From NCBI GenBank assembly GCA_029228645.1, contig JAPTHR010000015.1, positions 1 to 64,000 on the forward strand: a stretch of DNA of 64,000 nucleotides, in the 5' to 3' direction. Positions 35,613-44,816 of the stretch are shown in pieces. The first letter of the stretch is position 1. Each line of letters begins with the position of its first letter. A program made the position numbers and the translations under genes. The notes under the pieces are model-generated. The model made no database searches. It saw only the letters and a list, made by a program, of their open reading frames with translations, and had not been told where the DNA came from. This stretch comes from Gammaproteobacteria bacterium Milos-ODIII6. Lineage in GTDB: Bacteria; Pseudomonadota; Gammaproteobacteria; Chromatiales; Chromatiaceae.

Positions 35613-38600
35613 CCGACTTTCCCTGCCCGGTAATCTGGTTTGCATCATCGGAGGAGGATGCCAGGTAGTCAAACCGTTCGCGGTAGGCGTTCAGTGTTTT
35701 GTGCAATACGTCATCGATCCCGGCACCCAGTGAGAGTGCACTATCCGTTCGTCCTTCGCGGCAAGCCGCCTCCACGTCGCGCGCCAGATCCTGTAAACGC
35801 GTTGCGCCGAAGGTGCCGGCACAGCTCTTGAGCGTATGCGCTTCATCCTCCAGCACCGCCAGACCGGCGCTGCCCTGCAACACCTCATTGACCTTGTCGG
35901 CGCGTTGCACGACTTCCTTTAAGAACATCCGCAGCATGTCCGGTACTGCAGCCGGCGTGACATCGGCAGACAGCTGTTCGATGACCTGCTCATCCAGCAG
36001 GGGCAGGCCCGGCGCCTGATCATCGCCGCGATCGGCCGGACGGTCCGGCCCGGCATCTACGCTTGGCGTGCCAGCCAGGTGGCGGTCGAGGGTGTCCAGC
36101 AGGCGCTTTTTCTCCACCGGCTTGGGGATGAAATCGTCCATCCCTGCGGCCAGGCAACGTGAGACATCCTCCTGCATGGCGTTGGCGGTGAGCGCAATGA
36201 TGAGAACGTCCTGTCCACCGGGCAGCGCGCGAATCACCTCGGTGGCCTGCAGGCCATCCACCTCCGGCATGCGCAGATCCATCAGGATGGCGTGGTAGCG
36301 ATTCGCCTCGAAGGCGGCGATCGCCTGCGCGCCATTGTTCGCGATATCGACGGCGAATCCGGCGCCCTCGAGCATGGCGCGCGCAACGATCTGATTGGCC
36401 GGGCTGTCCTCTGCCAACAGCAGGCGATGCCCTGCGCCCACTTGCTGCGCGGCTGCCGACACGGGTTCCCGGTTTGTGGATGACGGTGTATCCGCCTGCC
36501 CCGGGTCGATAATCGCATTCAGGCTCTGCGTGTTCAGCGGCGAGGCGATCAGCGAATCGCACAAGCCCGACACGGCCGCCTGATCGCCGCGTTCCCTTTC
36601 CCCCGGGACCAGCAGCAGACAGCGGCTGACACCCCGCTGCCGGGTTGTTTCCAGCAGCGTGGCCATCGCTGAACTGTCGAGTGTTTCCCCGATCAGAAGG
36701 ACATCACCTTCACGTGCATTCAGCACAACCGGGTCGGAGGGATGTGCAGCGATCGCCAGCTGGCAGTCGTTCCAGGCACAGAAGCGTGCCAGTATCCGCT
36801 CCAGGAGGGGCGGCAGTCCGACGGCAATCAGGGAACACATGCCATCCCTGGGCGGCACCTCGGGGACCGACCCCGGGGTCGCGGCAAATGGCACCTCCAC
36901 CCAGAAGCTGCTGCCTTTGCCGGGCTTGCTGTTCAGCCCGATCGCGCCCCCCATGAGCCCCACCAACCCCCGGCAGACCGCGAGGCCAAGGCCGGTCCCG
37001 CCGTAGGCGGTTGCGTCGGAGTTATCCACCTGCTGGAACTCATCGAACAGCCCCGCCTGTGCTTGCGGGGCAATGCCGATACCGCTGTCCTCCACGGTGA
37101 AACGCAACAAGGCGCCTTGCTGGCCCGCCTGGACGGGCTCCACGTAGAGCACGACCGCGCCCTCGGCCGTGAACTTGACCGCGTTGTCCAGCAGATTACC
37201 GAGTACCTGGCGCATCCGTGGCTGGTCGCCAGTCAATATGTCCGGCACCGCCGGGTGCACGATCGCGACCAGATAAAGCCCCTTCTCCCGGGCGCGCTGC
37301 GATACCAGGTGAGTGGCCTCGTCGACCATCTGCCGCAGGCTGAAATCATTGTTTTCGAGCTTCATCTGGCCGGCTTCGATCTTGGAAAAATCCAGGATCT
37401 CGTTGATCAGTCCGAGCAGCAGCTTGCCGGATGACTCTGCCGTTTGGGCGTACAGGCCCTGGCGTTCGTCCAGGCCGCCTTCGAGTAACAACTCGAGCGA
37501 GCCAAGCACCGCGTTGAGCGGCGAGCGGATCTCGTGACTCATGTGCGCCAGGAAACGGGACTTGGCCTCGGAGGCGACTTCCGCCTTCTGCTTCGCCTCG
37601 AGCAGCGCCTGCTCTTCGGCCTTGCGCTCGCTGATGTCGCGCACGAAGGCGGTGAAGTAAGCCTCCTCGCCGATCCATATTGGCTGCACCGCGAGCTCGA
37701 CCGGGAAGCGGCCGCCACCCGCGCGCATCGCCTCGACTTCGATACGACTGCCGAGTACGGGTCCTTCACCGGTCTCGAAGTAATGTTGCATGCCGCGCCG
37801 GTGCATCTCGCGCATCTCCGGCGGGATAATCAGATCCGCCATGAGATGCCCGATGACATCCTCACGCGAGTAGCCAAACATCTCCTCGGCGACGGCGCTG
37901 AATTCCACCACCCGGTCGTCCCGGTCGACCGTGATCAGACCGTCCAGGTTGGCGTCCACGATGGCCGCGCGCATGATCTCGTTACGGCGCGCGGCCAGCT
38001 CGGTCGCCAGCTGCTCGGTCAGGTCACGCACCAGGCCAACGAACAGGGTGCGCCCTTCCAGACTCATCTCCGAGACCGAAAGGTCCATCGGGAACAGACT
38101 GCCGTCTTTCCTCAGCCCCTGCACCCGCCGCCCGTGGCCGATCACCTTATGCTCGCCGCTCTCGAGGTAGCGCGAGATATACCCGTCATGCAGGGAACGG
38201 TCGGGCTCCGGCATCAGGCAGGAGACGTTCTGCCCCACCAGCTCAGCCTTCGCATAGCCAAACAGGCGTGCAGCGGCGGCGTTGAGATCGTCGATATGGC
38301 CGCGTTCATCGATGGTGATGAAACCATCGACCGCGGTATTCAGGATGGTGGAGAGACGCATCTCGCGTTCTGCCAGCTGCACTGCCAGGGCGCGACTCTC
38401 CTCCACGCTGCGTTGCATGCTTCGTTGCGCCGCCGCGAGGCGCGACGACATGTCGTTGAACGCCCTGCCCGTCTCGGCCAGTTCATCCTTGCCCTTGATC
38501 TCGACGCGGGCCTCGCGGTCGCCCTGGCTGATGGCCCGGGCGGCGCGCGCCAGGCCGTCCAGTCCACGCGTGAGATAGGTGCCCAGCAGCAAGGAGAACA

Positions 38601-39096
38601 GCGCCACCAGCACCATCTCGCCGAGCGCGATGCCACTCAGGTAACGTCTTGCCTGGTTGATCAGCAACGTGGCCCGATCCACCGAGAGACCGAGTTCCAC
38701 GCGCCCGACATCGAATCCGCCCTCTCGCATATCGAATGCGACATCCAGGATGCCGTCATCGACCGACGAGAAGTCCGCGTCGCTCTGGAAAGGCCGCCGC
38801 AACACGTCTTCGGGCCCGGCCTCCGCGAGGGTCAGGTTACCCCTGCGGAAACGGACGTAGACCATGTCCGGCGATTCCAGCGCCTGTCGCGCCACGCTGT
38901 CGAGACGCGCCAGGTCGCTGGCGAGAATCGCATCGGCGCTCAGCTGCCCCATCGATTCTGCAATCGTGCTTGCGCGCAGCACCAGCTCATTGCCGCTGGA
39001 CGCGGTCACATACTGCAGACTGCTCCATACCAGCAGGAGCAAAAGCGCGCCCTCGATCAGAGCGACCCCGAGAATGGTCTTTAAGCGAAAAGACAC
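35605..39096 (-). CDS. Hybrid sensor histidine kinase (HAMP-PAS-PAS-HisKA-HATPase-REC-HPt)
   Basis: A 1163-aa inner-membrane kinase. Helices at about 8-28 and 155-178 enclose a periplasmic sensor loop. A HAMP domain, two PAS domains (about 255-370 and 385-500), the phospho-His in FLAHMSHEIRSPLN near 520, the N box GNLLDNAVKFT and G box GTGLGLAVCRGL follow. Then comes a segment without receiver motifs, a receiver with Asp in AILMDLRMPEVDG near 938, and an HPt domain with His in AHTLKSCAGTFGA near 1085. It starts with GTG after GAGGGCGGG. The binding-protein gene directly upstream suggests LuxPQ-like sensing; the ligand is unknown. Confidence 0.93.
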   Translation of the reverse strand: MSFRLKTILGVALIEGALLLLLVWSSLQYVTASSGNELVLRASTIAESMGQLSADAILASDLARLDSVARQALESPDMVYVRFRRGNLTLAEAGPEDVLRRPFQSDADFSSVDDGILDVAFDMREGGFDVGRVELGLSVDRATLLINQARRYLSGIALGEMVLVALFSLLLGTYLTRGLDGLARAARAISQGDREARVEIKGKDELAETGRAFNDMSSRLAAAQRSMQRSVEESRALAVQLAEREMRLSTILNTAVDGFITIDERGHIDDLNAAAARLFGYAKAELVGQNVSCLMPEPDRSLHDGYISRYLESGEHKVIGHGRRVQGLRKDGSLFPMDLSVSEMSLEGRTLFVGLVRDLTEQLATELAARRNEIMRAAIVDANLDGLITVDRDDRVVEFSAVAEEMFGYSREDVIGHLMADLIIPPEMREMHRRGMQHYFETGEGPVLGSRIEVEAMRAGGGRFPVELAVQPIWIGEEAYFTAFVRDISERKAEEQALLEAKQKAEVASEAKSRFLAHMSHEIRSPLNAVLGSLELLLEGGLDERQGLYAQTAESSGKLLLGLINEILDFSKIEAGQMKLENNDFSLRQMVDEATHLVSQRAREKGLYLVAIVHPAVPDILTGDQPRMRQVLGNLLDNAVKFTAEGAVVLYVEPVQAGQQGALLRFTVEDSGIGIAPQAQAGLFDEFQQVDNSDATAYGGTGLGLAVCRGLVGLMGGAIGLNSKPGKGSSFWVEVPFAATPGSVPEVPPRDGMCSLIAVGLPPLLERILARFCAWNDCQLAIAAHPSDPVVLNAREGDVLLIGETLDSSAMATLLETTRQRGVSRCLLLVPGERERGDQAAVSGLCDSLIASPLNTQSLNAIIDPGQADTPSSTNREPVSAAAQQVGAGHRLLLAEDSPANQIVARAMLEGAGFAVDIANNGAQAIAAFEANRYHAILMDLRMPEVDGLQATEVIRALPGGQDVLIIALTANAMQEDVSRCLAAGMDDFIPKPVEKKRLLDTLDRHLAGTPSVDAGPDRPADRGDDQAPGLPLLDEQVIEQLSADVTPAAVPDMLRMFLKEVVQRADKVNEVLQGSAGLAVLEDEAHTLKSCAGTFGATRLQDLARDVEAACREGRTDSALSLGAGIDDVLHKTLNAYRERFDYLASSSDDANQITGQGKSDG

Positions 39097-39108
39097 GTAC
39101 GCCCGCCC

Positions 39109-39977
39109 TCAGTCCTGTCGTCCAACCGGGATATCGAGCTTCAGTGCACGCACGTCGTCCCAATCCGCATTGGCCGCCGCCTCGAAAAACCCCTGATCTT
39201 TAGCCGGGATAGCAGAGTGGCGGCGTTTTCATCCTCTGCCAGCGCCACTAGCACCTGCCGCACCCGCGCCACCACCTCTGGCTCCAGGCTCGCTTTTGCC
39301 GCAATCGCATGCGGGGTGTAGGCCGGCGTGGTCCACAGCACCCGCAGCTGTTCCCTCACATCTGGCGCGGTCGCATTGAAGGTTCGCAGCACGCCGCCAC
39401 CGGCCGGAAACAACCCTTTCGCGACCGCCTGGTAAACCGAGTCATGCGAGGAAACATAGCGGGATTGGAACCGAATCCCACCCGCCTCGAGGCTGGCGCG
39501 TGGAATCACGCTGGCGGCAAACGCCGCAGGCGCCGGGAAAGCCAGTTGAGCGCCGTTCAACTCGCTCAAGGCCTGAATCGGGGAATCCTTGCGCACCACC
39601 AGGATCCCCTGGATGCGCTTGTTCGCGGCCCGGGCGACTGCCTGGTAGCCAAGCTCCCCCTCGTTGAACACGGTGAAGTGGTAGGGGTTCATGTAGGCGA
39701 AATCATATTCCCCGACCGCCAGGCGGTCCTCGAAAGTCGGTATGTCCGGCGCGGTGCGGAACACGAAGCGGTAGCCGGTCTTGTCCTGCAGATGGCGCAG
39801 CACCGGACCCCAGGATCGCAACAGGGTGCTGGCCGCCTGTTGCGGCACAACCCCAAATGTCAGGACGCGCTCGCGGTCGGCCGCGGCGGAAGCCTGCGCA
39901 TGCCACAGGGAGATCGCGGCGAGAAGTATCGCGGCAAGGAACCGCAGGGAATGATAAAGGTTTGCATAATTTCGCAT
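39109..39977 (-). pseudogene. PhnD-like periplasmic binding protein with a 3' frameshift
   Basis: A signal peptide (LAAILLAAISLWHAQASAAAD) is followed by a type 2 periplasmic-binding fold of the phosphate/phosphonate (PhnD) group: LTFGVVPQQAASTLLRSWGPVL, YDFAYMNPYHFTVF, GILVVRKDSPIQAL. The frame as read ends early at 39141 with a basic tail (GFSRRRPMRIG). Adding one T to the T5 run at 39186-39190 restores GFFEAAANADWDDVRALKLDIP and a stop at 39109, 12 bp before the kinase start. It is either a sequencing error in a homopolymer or a real frameshift removing only about 28 residues. The ATG at 39977 starts the signal peptide; a GTG at 40013 is in frame. Confidence 0.8.
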
Positions 39978-40253
39978 GGGTGCGTGGACTGTCGTTGTAT
40001 GGATACACTTCACTACGCAAACATCAGGCCAACCTCATCGGGGAAGCCCGGAATAGAGCCATCCTGGCTTTCTGAGAGCACGCTCGACGCAAACCCGGTT
40101 TATGCCCTGTTTCAATATGAGCGGCCTACGCCGTCGATTCTGGCGGCACCACCCAGTGCCGCAGAAACGCTGTTTTATTCAGAGCTTCCTTAGCGGCCTC
40201 AACTTGCGGATCGTGAGCCCGCAAACCCGTTTGCAGACCAGCAGCCGCAAATC

Positions 40254-40272
40254 GCTTTGCAAATTGCAAAGC
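40254..40272. promoter_or_regulatory. LuxO-type operator upstream of the REC-PP2C gene
   Basis: GCTTTGCAAATTGCAAAGC is a perfect 19-base palindrome whose core (40257-40269) matches TTGCAWWWTGCAA fully. Its centre is about 114 bp upstream of the predicted sigma-54 transcript start, a normal enhancer distance. The 18-base core is identical to the site at 33975. Confidence 0.8.
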
Positions 40273-40350
40273 ATATCGCCAGGGATGAATCCTTTACTCC
40301 CGTTTAGGAATACGAATCCTGCCTGGCGGCGGTTTTGCCAGAAACTCGCC

Positions 40351-40366
40351 TGGCACGATTCTCGCA
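40351..40366 (+). promoter_or_regulatory. Sigma-54 promoter of the REC-PP2C/RsbW operon
   Basis: TGGCACGATTCTCGCA has a perfect TGGCACG at -24 and TCGCA at -12 (one change from TTGCA), with correct spacing. The predicted start at about 40377 leaves a 26-nt leader before the ATG at 40403. The same -12 variant is used at 54685. Confidence 0.75.
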
Positions 40367-40402
40367 GAACCCCTCGCAGGTATCTGCAGCGGAATTCGCA
40401 CC

Positions 40403-41689
40403 ATGCAAGCGCTCGAACAACTTCCATCAGCCCCCCTGGCGACCCCGCCGGCGATGTCAGAGGGAGTCAGGGTACTCGTTGTCGAAGACAGCAAGTCGGA
40501 ACAGATGCGCCTCCAGGCCCTGATCAGCGCCTTGGGCTACGAGGTACTGGTGGCGAACGATGGCGAAGGCGCCCTGGAGCAGATGTGCAATCAGCGAATC
40601 GACCTGATCGTAAGCGACTGGCGCATGCCACGTATGAATGGCATCGAGTTGTGTCGAATCGTACGAGCCGAGGAACAGTTTCAGCCCTATATCATCCTCG
40701 TGACCGGTCAGAACACCAAGTCCGACCTGGTCGCGGGCATGGATGCCGGGGCCGATGATTTCATCTCCAAGCCCTTCGCCAGCGAGGAACTCCGGGTCCG
40801 CCTGCAAGCCGGCGTGCGCGTACTCCAACTGCGCCACGATTCCGAACAGCGCAGTATCGAACTCGCCAGAGCCCTGCAGCGCGAGGAGCAGGCCAACCAG
40901 TCGATCCGAGAAGACCTGCGTCTGGCCGCCAAGATGCAGCGCGAATTCCTGCCCGCGCCGATCAGCCCCTTCCCCCAACTCGAGATCGGCGGGCTGTTCC
41001 AGGCCGCCTCCCAGGTCGCCGGGGACAGCTACAACTTTTTCGCGCTCGATCCGGACCACCTCGCCTTCTACCTGATCGACGTGGCCGGCCACGGGGTGGC
41101 GGCGGCCATGCAATCGTTCGCGCTCTCCCGCCTGCTGTCGCCGGAAATGGAGGCTTTCAAACGCGCCCCCGGTAATGAGACGCCAAACGAGGCGCGCCAG
41201 TTGCCGCCCGCAATCGCCGACCCGAGCGCGGTCGTGGCCACGCTCAATGAACGTTTCTCGCGCAACGATGAATGCCGCCACTACTTCACCATGATTTGCG
41301 GCGTGCTCAACGTCGACACCGGCAGGGGCCGGCTCTGCCAGGCAGGACATCCTCACCCGCTCATCATGGAGGGCCCGAGGCGCATGCGGCGCCTTGGCAA
41401 TGGCGGATTCGCGGTCGGCATGTTGCAGGAGGCGGACTACGAGGACATCGATTTCTGTCTCGCACCGGGTGAGCGCCTGGTGATCTACTCCGATGGCGTC
41501 ACCGACTGCAGCGATCCGGCGGGCGAGAGAATCGGCCTGCAGGGTTTCGCGAACATGATCGGCCGCTTCCAGGCCCAGCCCGTGCCCACGCTGATCGAGG
41601 GCATCGACAACTGCCTGCAGACCTGGCGCGGCGGCCAGGACAATGAGGACGACGTCTCCGTGCTGACGATCGGTAGAAAGCCGACATGA
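40403..41689 (+). CDS. Response regulator with PP2C (RsbU/SpoIIE-type) phosphatase domain
   Basis: A 428-aa protein. The receiver (about 22-140) has its Asp in LIVSDWRMPRMNGIEL and the lysine in FISKPFA. A helical linker (about 150-190) leads to a PP2C-type serine phosphatase: AAKMQREFLPAP, VAGDSYNFFALD, IDVAGHGVAAAM, LCQAGHPHPL, IYSDGVTDC, and DDVSVL at the end. Such enzymes dephosphorylate a STAS antagonist in partner switching. The RsbW-like gene overlaps by four bases. The cognate STAS protein is probably 49257-49613. SypE of V. fischeri is the nearest known functional parallel. Confidence 0.92.
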   Translation: MQALEQLPSAPLATPPAMSEGVRVLVVEDSKSEQMRLQALISALGYEVLVANDGEGALEQMCNQRIDLIVSDWRMPRMNGIELCRIVRAEEQFQPYIILVTGQNTKSDLVAGMDAGADDFISKPFASEELRVRLQAGVRVLQLRHDSEQRSIELARALQREEQANQSIREDLRLAAKMQREFLPAPISPFPQLEIGGLFQAASQVAGDSYNFFALDPDHLAFYLIDVAGHGVAAAMQSFALSRLLSPEMEAFKRAPGNETPNEARQLPPAIADPSAVVATLNERFSRNDECRHYFTMICGVLNVDTGRGRLCQAGHPHPLIMEGPRRMRRLGNGGFAVGMLQEADYEDIDFCLAPGERLVIYSDGVTDCSDPAGERIGLQGFANMIGRFQAQPVPTLIEGIDNCLQTWRGGQDNEDDVSVLTIGRKPT

Positions 41690-42135
41690 CGACCATCCCG
41701 CATGAGCTGCCAAGTGACAGCCTGTCCGCACGCCTCGCGCGGGATCCCGGGCTGGTGTCGGAGACCGCGCGGCAGTTCGCTGAGTTCGTCGCGCGGAACC
41801 GACTCCCGAGGGCGGAAGCCTTTCAGCTTCGACTGGCCCTGAGCGAGGTCCTCAATAATCTGGTGGAACACGCGCCAGCCGGAAAGAAGGCCGGGGCGAT
41901 CGAGGTCCATTGTCGTATCGACGCCGGCCATCTGTTTCTGGCTGTCCGGGACAACGGCCCGGCGATGGAGGCGCTGCCGGCGGGCGAGTTCCCCGAAAGT
42001 CTTTCCGATCGCGGACGTGGCTGGCCGATCATCCACAGCTGGGCGGACGAGGTCCGCTATCGCCGCGATCTTGGCCACAACGTGCTCGAGATGAAACGGA
42101 CGACCACGGCTGTTCCGGTGGATGCGACGCGATGA
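41686..42135 (+). CDS. RsbW-like serine kinase/anti-sigma factor (HATPase_c_2)
   Basis: A 149-aa GHKL ATPase. The N box is LRLALSEVLNNLVEHA, the G1 box VRDNGPAMEAL, and SDRGRGWPIIHSWADEVRY the G2 region. Members phosphorylate STAS antagonists and, in some cases, sequester sigma factors. The start overlaps the PP2C stop (ATGA), so the two opposing enzymes are translationally coupled. A 6-bp hairpin (CCACCC/GGGTGG, 42162-42178) follows. Confidence 0.9.
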   Translation: MTTIPHELPSDSLSARLARDPGLVSETARQFAEFVARNRLPRAEAFQLRLALSEVLNNLVEHAPAGKKAGAIEVHCRIDAGHLFLAVRDNGPAMEALPAGEFPESLSDRGRGWPIIHSWADEVRYRRDLGHNVLEMKRTTTAVPVDATR

Positions 42136-42247
42136 GGCCCGGGTCCTGATGGAGCAACAATCCACCCAGGCAGGGTGGTAGTCTCGCAAGGAGGCGATTG
42201 ACCCGAGTACCGGGCAGTTGGAAGCAGGGAACAGACAGGAACCCGGC

Positions 42248-43975
42248 ATGAACCTCGAGATGCCAACAATGGAGACCGGCAGCATTTCGCTTGCCATTAC
42301 CGGTTCGGGTGGCAGCGGCGCCGTCACCGCCGGCCTGATCCTGCTCGAGGCGGCAGCAAAATCCGGCCTGTATGGCCTGATGATGCGTTCTGCCGGGCCA
42401 CAGATCCGCGGTGGCGAATCGCTGAGCCTGTTGCGCCTTGCCGGTTCACCCGTGGCCTGCATGGATGACCATTTCGACCTGTTGCTGGGTCTGGATTGGC
42501 ATAACGCCGGCCGGTTCGCGCAGGAGATACCTCTGCATGCCTCGAGCCTGATCCTGAGCGACCCGGCCATCGGCGCCATACCCGACACCTTCACCGCGGG
42601 CGGCGCAGTTGTGCGCGGGCTGACATTCAAGGATCGTGCGGCCAGGGTGGATGGTGGGCGTCTCAACATGGTCGCGGTGGGCACCGCCGGCGCACTGTGT
42701 GGCCTGCCCCAGGACATGCTTGCCCTGGCCGCGGACGAAATCCTGAAGGCCAAGGGTCCGGGCGTGGTCGAAGCGGCCACGGCCTGTGTCGCGCAGGGCT
42801 ATGCACTGGCGACCGAGCACGATGTGCCCGCAACGAAACCCACGCACAGCACGCTCGCGCGCTGGAACATCAGCGGCAACGAAGCCTGTGGTCTGGGCGC
42901 GCTGCGCGGCGGCGTGCGCTTCGTGGCGGCTTATCCGATCACGCCTGCGACTGACATCCTGGAATGGCTTGGGCCGCGACTCGAACAGCTGGGCGGTCTG
43001 CTGGTCCAGGCGGAGGACGAGTTGGCCTCAATCAACATGGTTATCGGCGCTTCCTATGGTGGGGTGCCGGCGCTAACGGCCACTTCCGGTCCGGGACTCA
43101 GCCTGATGCAGGAGGGGCTGGGGCTGGCGGTGGCCAGTGAGATTCCGGTGGTCGTGATCGATGTCACCCGCGGCGGGCCTTCGACGGGCATCCCGACCAA
43201 GCCGGAACAGTCGGATTTGAATGTCGCCCTGTACGGCATGCACGGCGACGCTCCCCACCTGGTGCTGGCGCCGCTGGATGTGCGCGATTGTGCCTTTACC
43301 ACCCAATGGGCGGTCCGGCTTGCCGAACATCTGCAGACCGCGGCGATCGTGCTGTCGGACCAGTCCCTCGGACAGACCCGCGCGGTGACCGACCCGGCGA
43401 AGTTGCCCGGGATACCGCTGCAACGGGTGACCGAACCCTCACCCGCCAGCGACTATCGACGCTATGCCCTGACCGCCGACGGGGTCTCCCCGATGACCCT
43501 GCCCGGCACCAAAGGCGGGATGTATACCGCCGATGGTCTCGAGCATGATGCATTCGGCATTCCCTCGAGCCTGGCCGCGGATCATCATCAGCAGCTGGAT
43601 AAACGCCGGCGCAAGATCGAGGCGTTCGATTTCGGATCGGATTGGGCCGAGCTACGCGGCGACGGAAAGCTTTGCCTGATCTGCTGGGGATCGTCGAGCG
43701 GAGCCACTTTCGAGGCTGGCGAGCGCCTCTTGGCCGATGGGATAGCTATCAGGGTCATTGCATTGCGTCTGTTGGCGCCGCTGCGCAGCGATGCGCTCGC
43801 ACAGGCGCTGGCGGGCGTCGAAAAGGTCTGGGTTGTGGAGCAGAACCACAGCGGTCAGCTATACCACTACCTGAGGTCATACGGTGTGCTGCCGGAAGAC
43901 GCCCACTCGTTGGCCAAACCGGGTCCGATACCCCTGCGCCCCGGTGAGATCATCGAAGCAGTCAAACACGGGTAA
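42248..43975 (+). CDS. korA: 2-oxoacid:ferredoxin oxidoreductase, fused gamma-alpha subunit (KorA-like)
   Basis: About 575 aa. The N-terminal gamma domain (ITGSGGSGAVTAGLILLEAAAKSG, about 15-190) is fused to the alpha/pyrimidine domain (GVRFVAAYPITPATDILEWL through GGPSTGIPTKPEQSDLNVALYG) and a C-terminal domain. This is the layout of 2-oxoglutarate or related 2-oxoacid:acceptor oxidoreductases that make acyl-CoA and reduced ferredoxin. The ATG at 42248 has AGGAA upstream. The beta subunit gene starts 4 bp after the stop. The exact substrate cannot be told from sequence. Confidence 0.88.
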   Translation: MNLEMPTMETGSISLAITGSGGSGAVTAGLILLEAAAKSGLYGLMMRSAGPQIRGGESLSLLRLAGSPVACMDDHFDLLLGLDWHNAGRFAQEIPLHASSLILSDPAIGAIPDTFTAGGAVVRGLTFKDRAARVDGGRLNMVAVGTAGALCGLPQDMLALAADEILKAKGPGVVEAATACVAQGYALATEHDVPATKPTHSTLARWNISGNEACGLGALRGGVRFVAAYPITPATDILEWLGPRLEQLGGLLVQAEDELASINMVIGASYGGVPALTATSGPGLSLMQEGLGLAVASEIPVVVIDVTRGGPSTGIPTKPEQSDLNVALYGMHGDAPHLVLAPLDVRDCAFTTQWAVRLAEHLQTAAIVLSDQSLGQTRAVTDPAKLPGIPLQRVTEPSPASDYRRYALTADGVSPMTLPGTKGGMYTADGLEHDAFGIPSSLAADHHQQLDKRRRKIEAFDFGSDWAELRGDGKLCLICWGSSSGATFEAGERLLADGIAIRVIALRLLAPLRSDALAQALAGVEKVWVVEQNHSGQLYHYLRSYGVLPEDAHSLAKPGPIPLRPGEIIEAVKHG

Positions 43976-43979
43976 TGAT

Positions 43980-44816
43980 ATGCAAGCCAAGATGAGCACG
44001 CCTGCGCTCCAGGCCAGGGACTACAAGTCCGGGGTCAAACCCATATGGTGCCCGGGTTGCGGCCATTTCGCGGTACTCGCGGCGATCACCCGGTCGCTGG
44101 CCTATCTCGAACTGCCCAGGGAAGAGGTCGCGTTGATTTCGGGTATCGGCTGCTCTTCGCGGCTGCCGGCCTACGTCGACAGTTACGGCTTTCACGGCTT
44201 GCACGGCCGCGCCCTGCCCCTGGCGACCGGTCTCAAGGTGGCCCGGCCGGATTTGAATGTGCTGGTGACCGGTGGCGACGGCGATGGTTTCTCGATCGGC
44301 GGCAATCATTTCCTGCACGCCTGCCGACGCAACATCGATCTGACCTACGTCGTGATGGACAATCGGGTCTATGGCATGACCAAGGGCCAGGCGTCTCCAA
44401 CGACCGCGCCGGATTGGGCCGCAAGCAAGATGACCCCGCATGGCACCGGTGTGCGACGCTTCCAGCCGGCTGCAATTGCGCTCGCTGCCGGCGCCACGTT
44501 CATCGCGCGTGGCTACTCCGGTGATCCCAAGGGGATGACGCGGATACTGGCCGAGGCGATTCGTCATCCGGGGTTCTCCTTTGTGCACGTGCTCAGTCCT
44601 TGCGTGACCTTCCGCCCGGATCAGCGCAGCTGGAAGACGGAGGTCCATCCCTTCCCGGCGGATGCGGGCAACGATCCCGTCGAAGCGGCCAGGCGGATTC
44701 ACGCGGACGATGGCATGGGGCTCGGGATCATCCACGCGGAGTCCCTGCCGGTATGGCCGGCCCGCCAGGAGACGGAAACCACCCTGGCCGCGATCGAAAA
44801 GGAGTTTCTGGTATGA
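43980..44816 (+). CDS. korB: 2-oxoacid:ferredoxin oxidoreductase beta subunit (KorB-like)
   Basis: A 278-aa TPP-binding subunit. PIWCPGCGHFAVL has the first cluster cysteines, ISGIGCSSRLPAYVDSYGFHGLHGRALPLATGLK is typical, and the TPP/Mg motif is GGDGDGFSIGGNHFLHACRRNIDLTYVVMDN. SPCVTFRP has a further cluster Cys. The ferritin-like gene start overlaps its stop (ATGA). No separate ferredoxin gene is nearby. Confidence 0.9.
   Translation: MQAKMSTPALQARDYKSGVKPIWCPGCGHFAVLAAITRSLAYLELPREEVALISGIGCSSRLPAYVDSYGFHGLHGRALPLATGLKVARPDLNVLVTGGDGDGFSIGGNHFLHACRRNIDLTYVVMDNRVYGMTKGQASPTTAPDWAASKMTPHGTGVRRFQPAAIALAAGATFIARGYSGDPKGMTRILAEAIRHPGFSFVHVLSPCVTFRPDQRSWKTEVHPFPADAGNDPVEAARRIHADDGMGLGIIHAESLPVWPARQETETTLAAIEKEFLV

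Larger units (their letters stand above)
39978..40402. other. 425-bp divergent regulatory region
   Basis: It lies between the binding-protein/kinase/LuxO-like operon (minus) and the REC-PP2C gene (plus). It contains the palindrome GCAAAC-CC-GTTTGC at 40221-40234, the LuxO-type box at 40254-40272 and a sigma-54 promoter at 40351-40366. No sigma-54 element was found for the minus direction. No coding sequence is seen. Confidence 0.6.
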
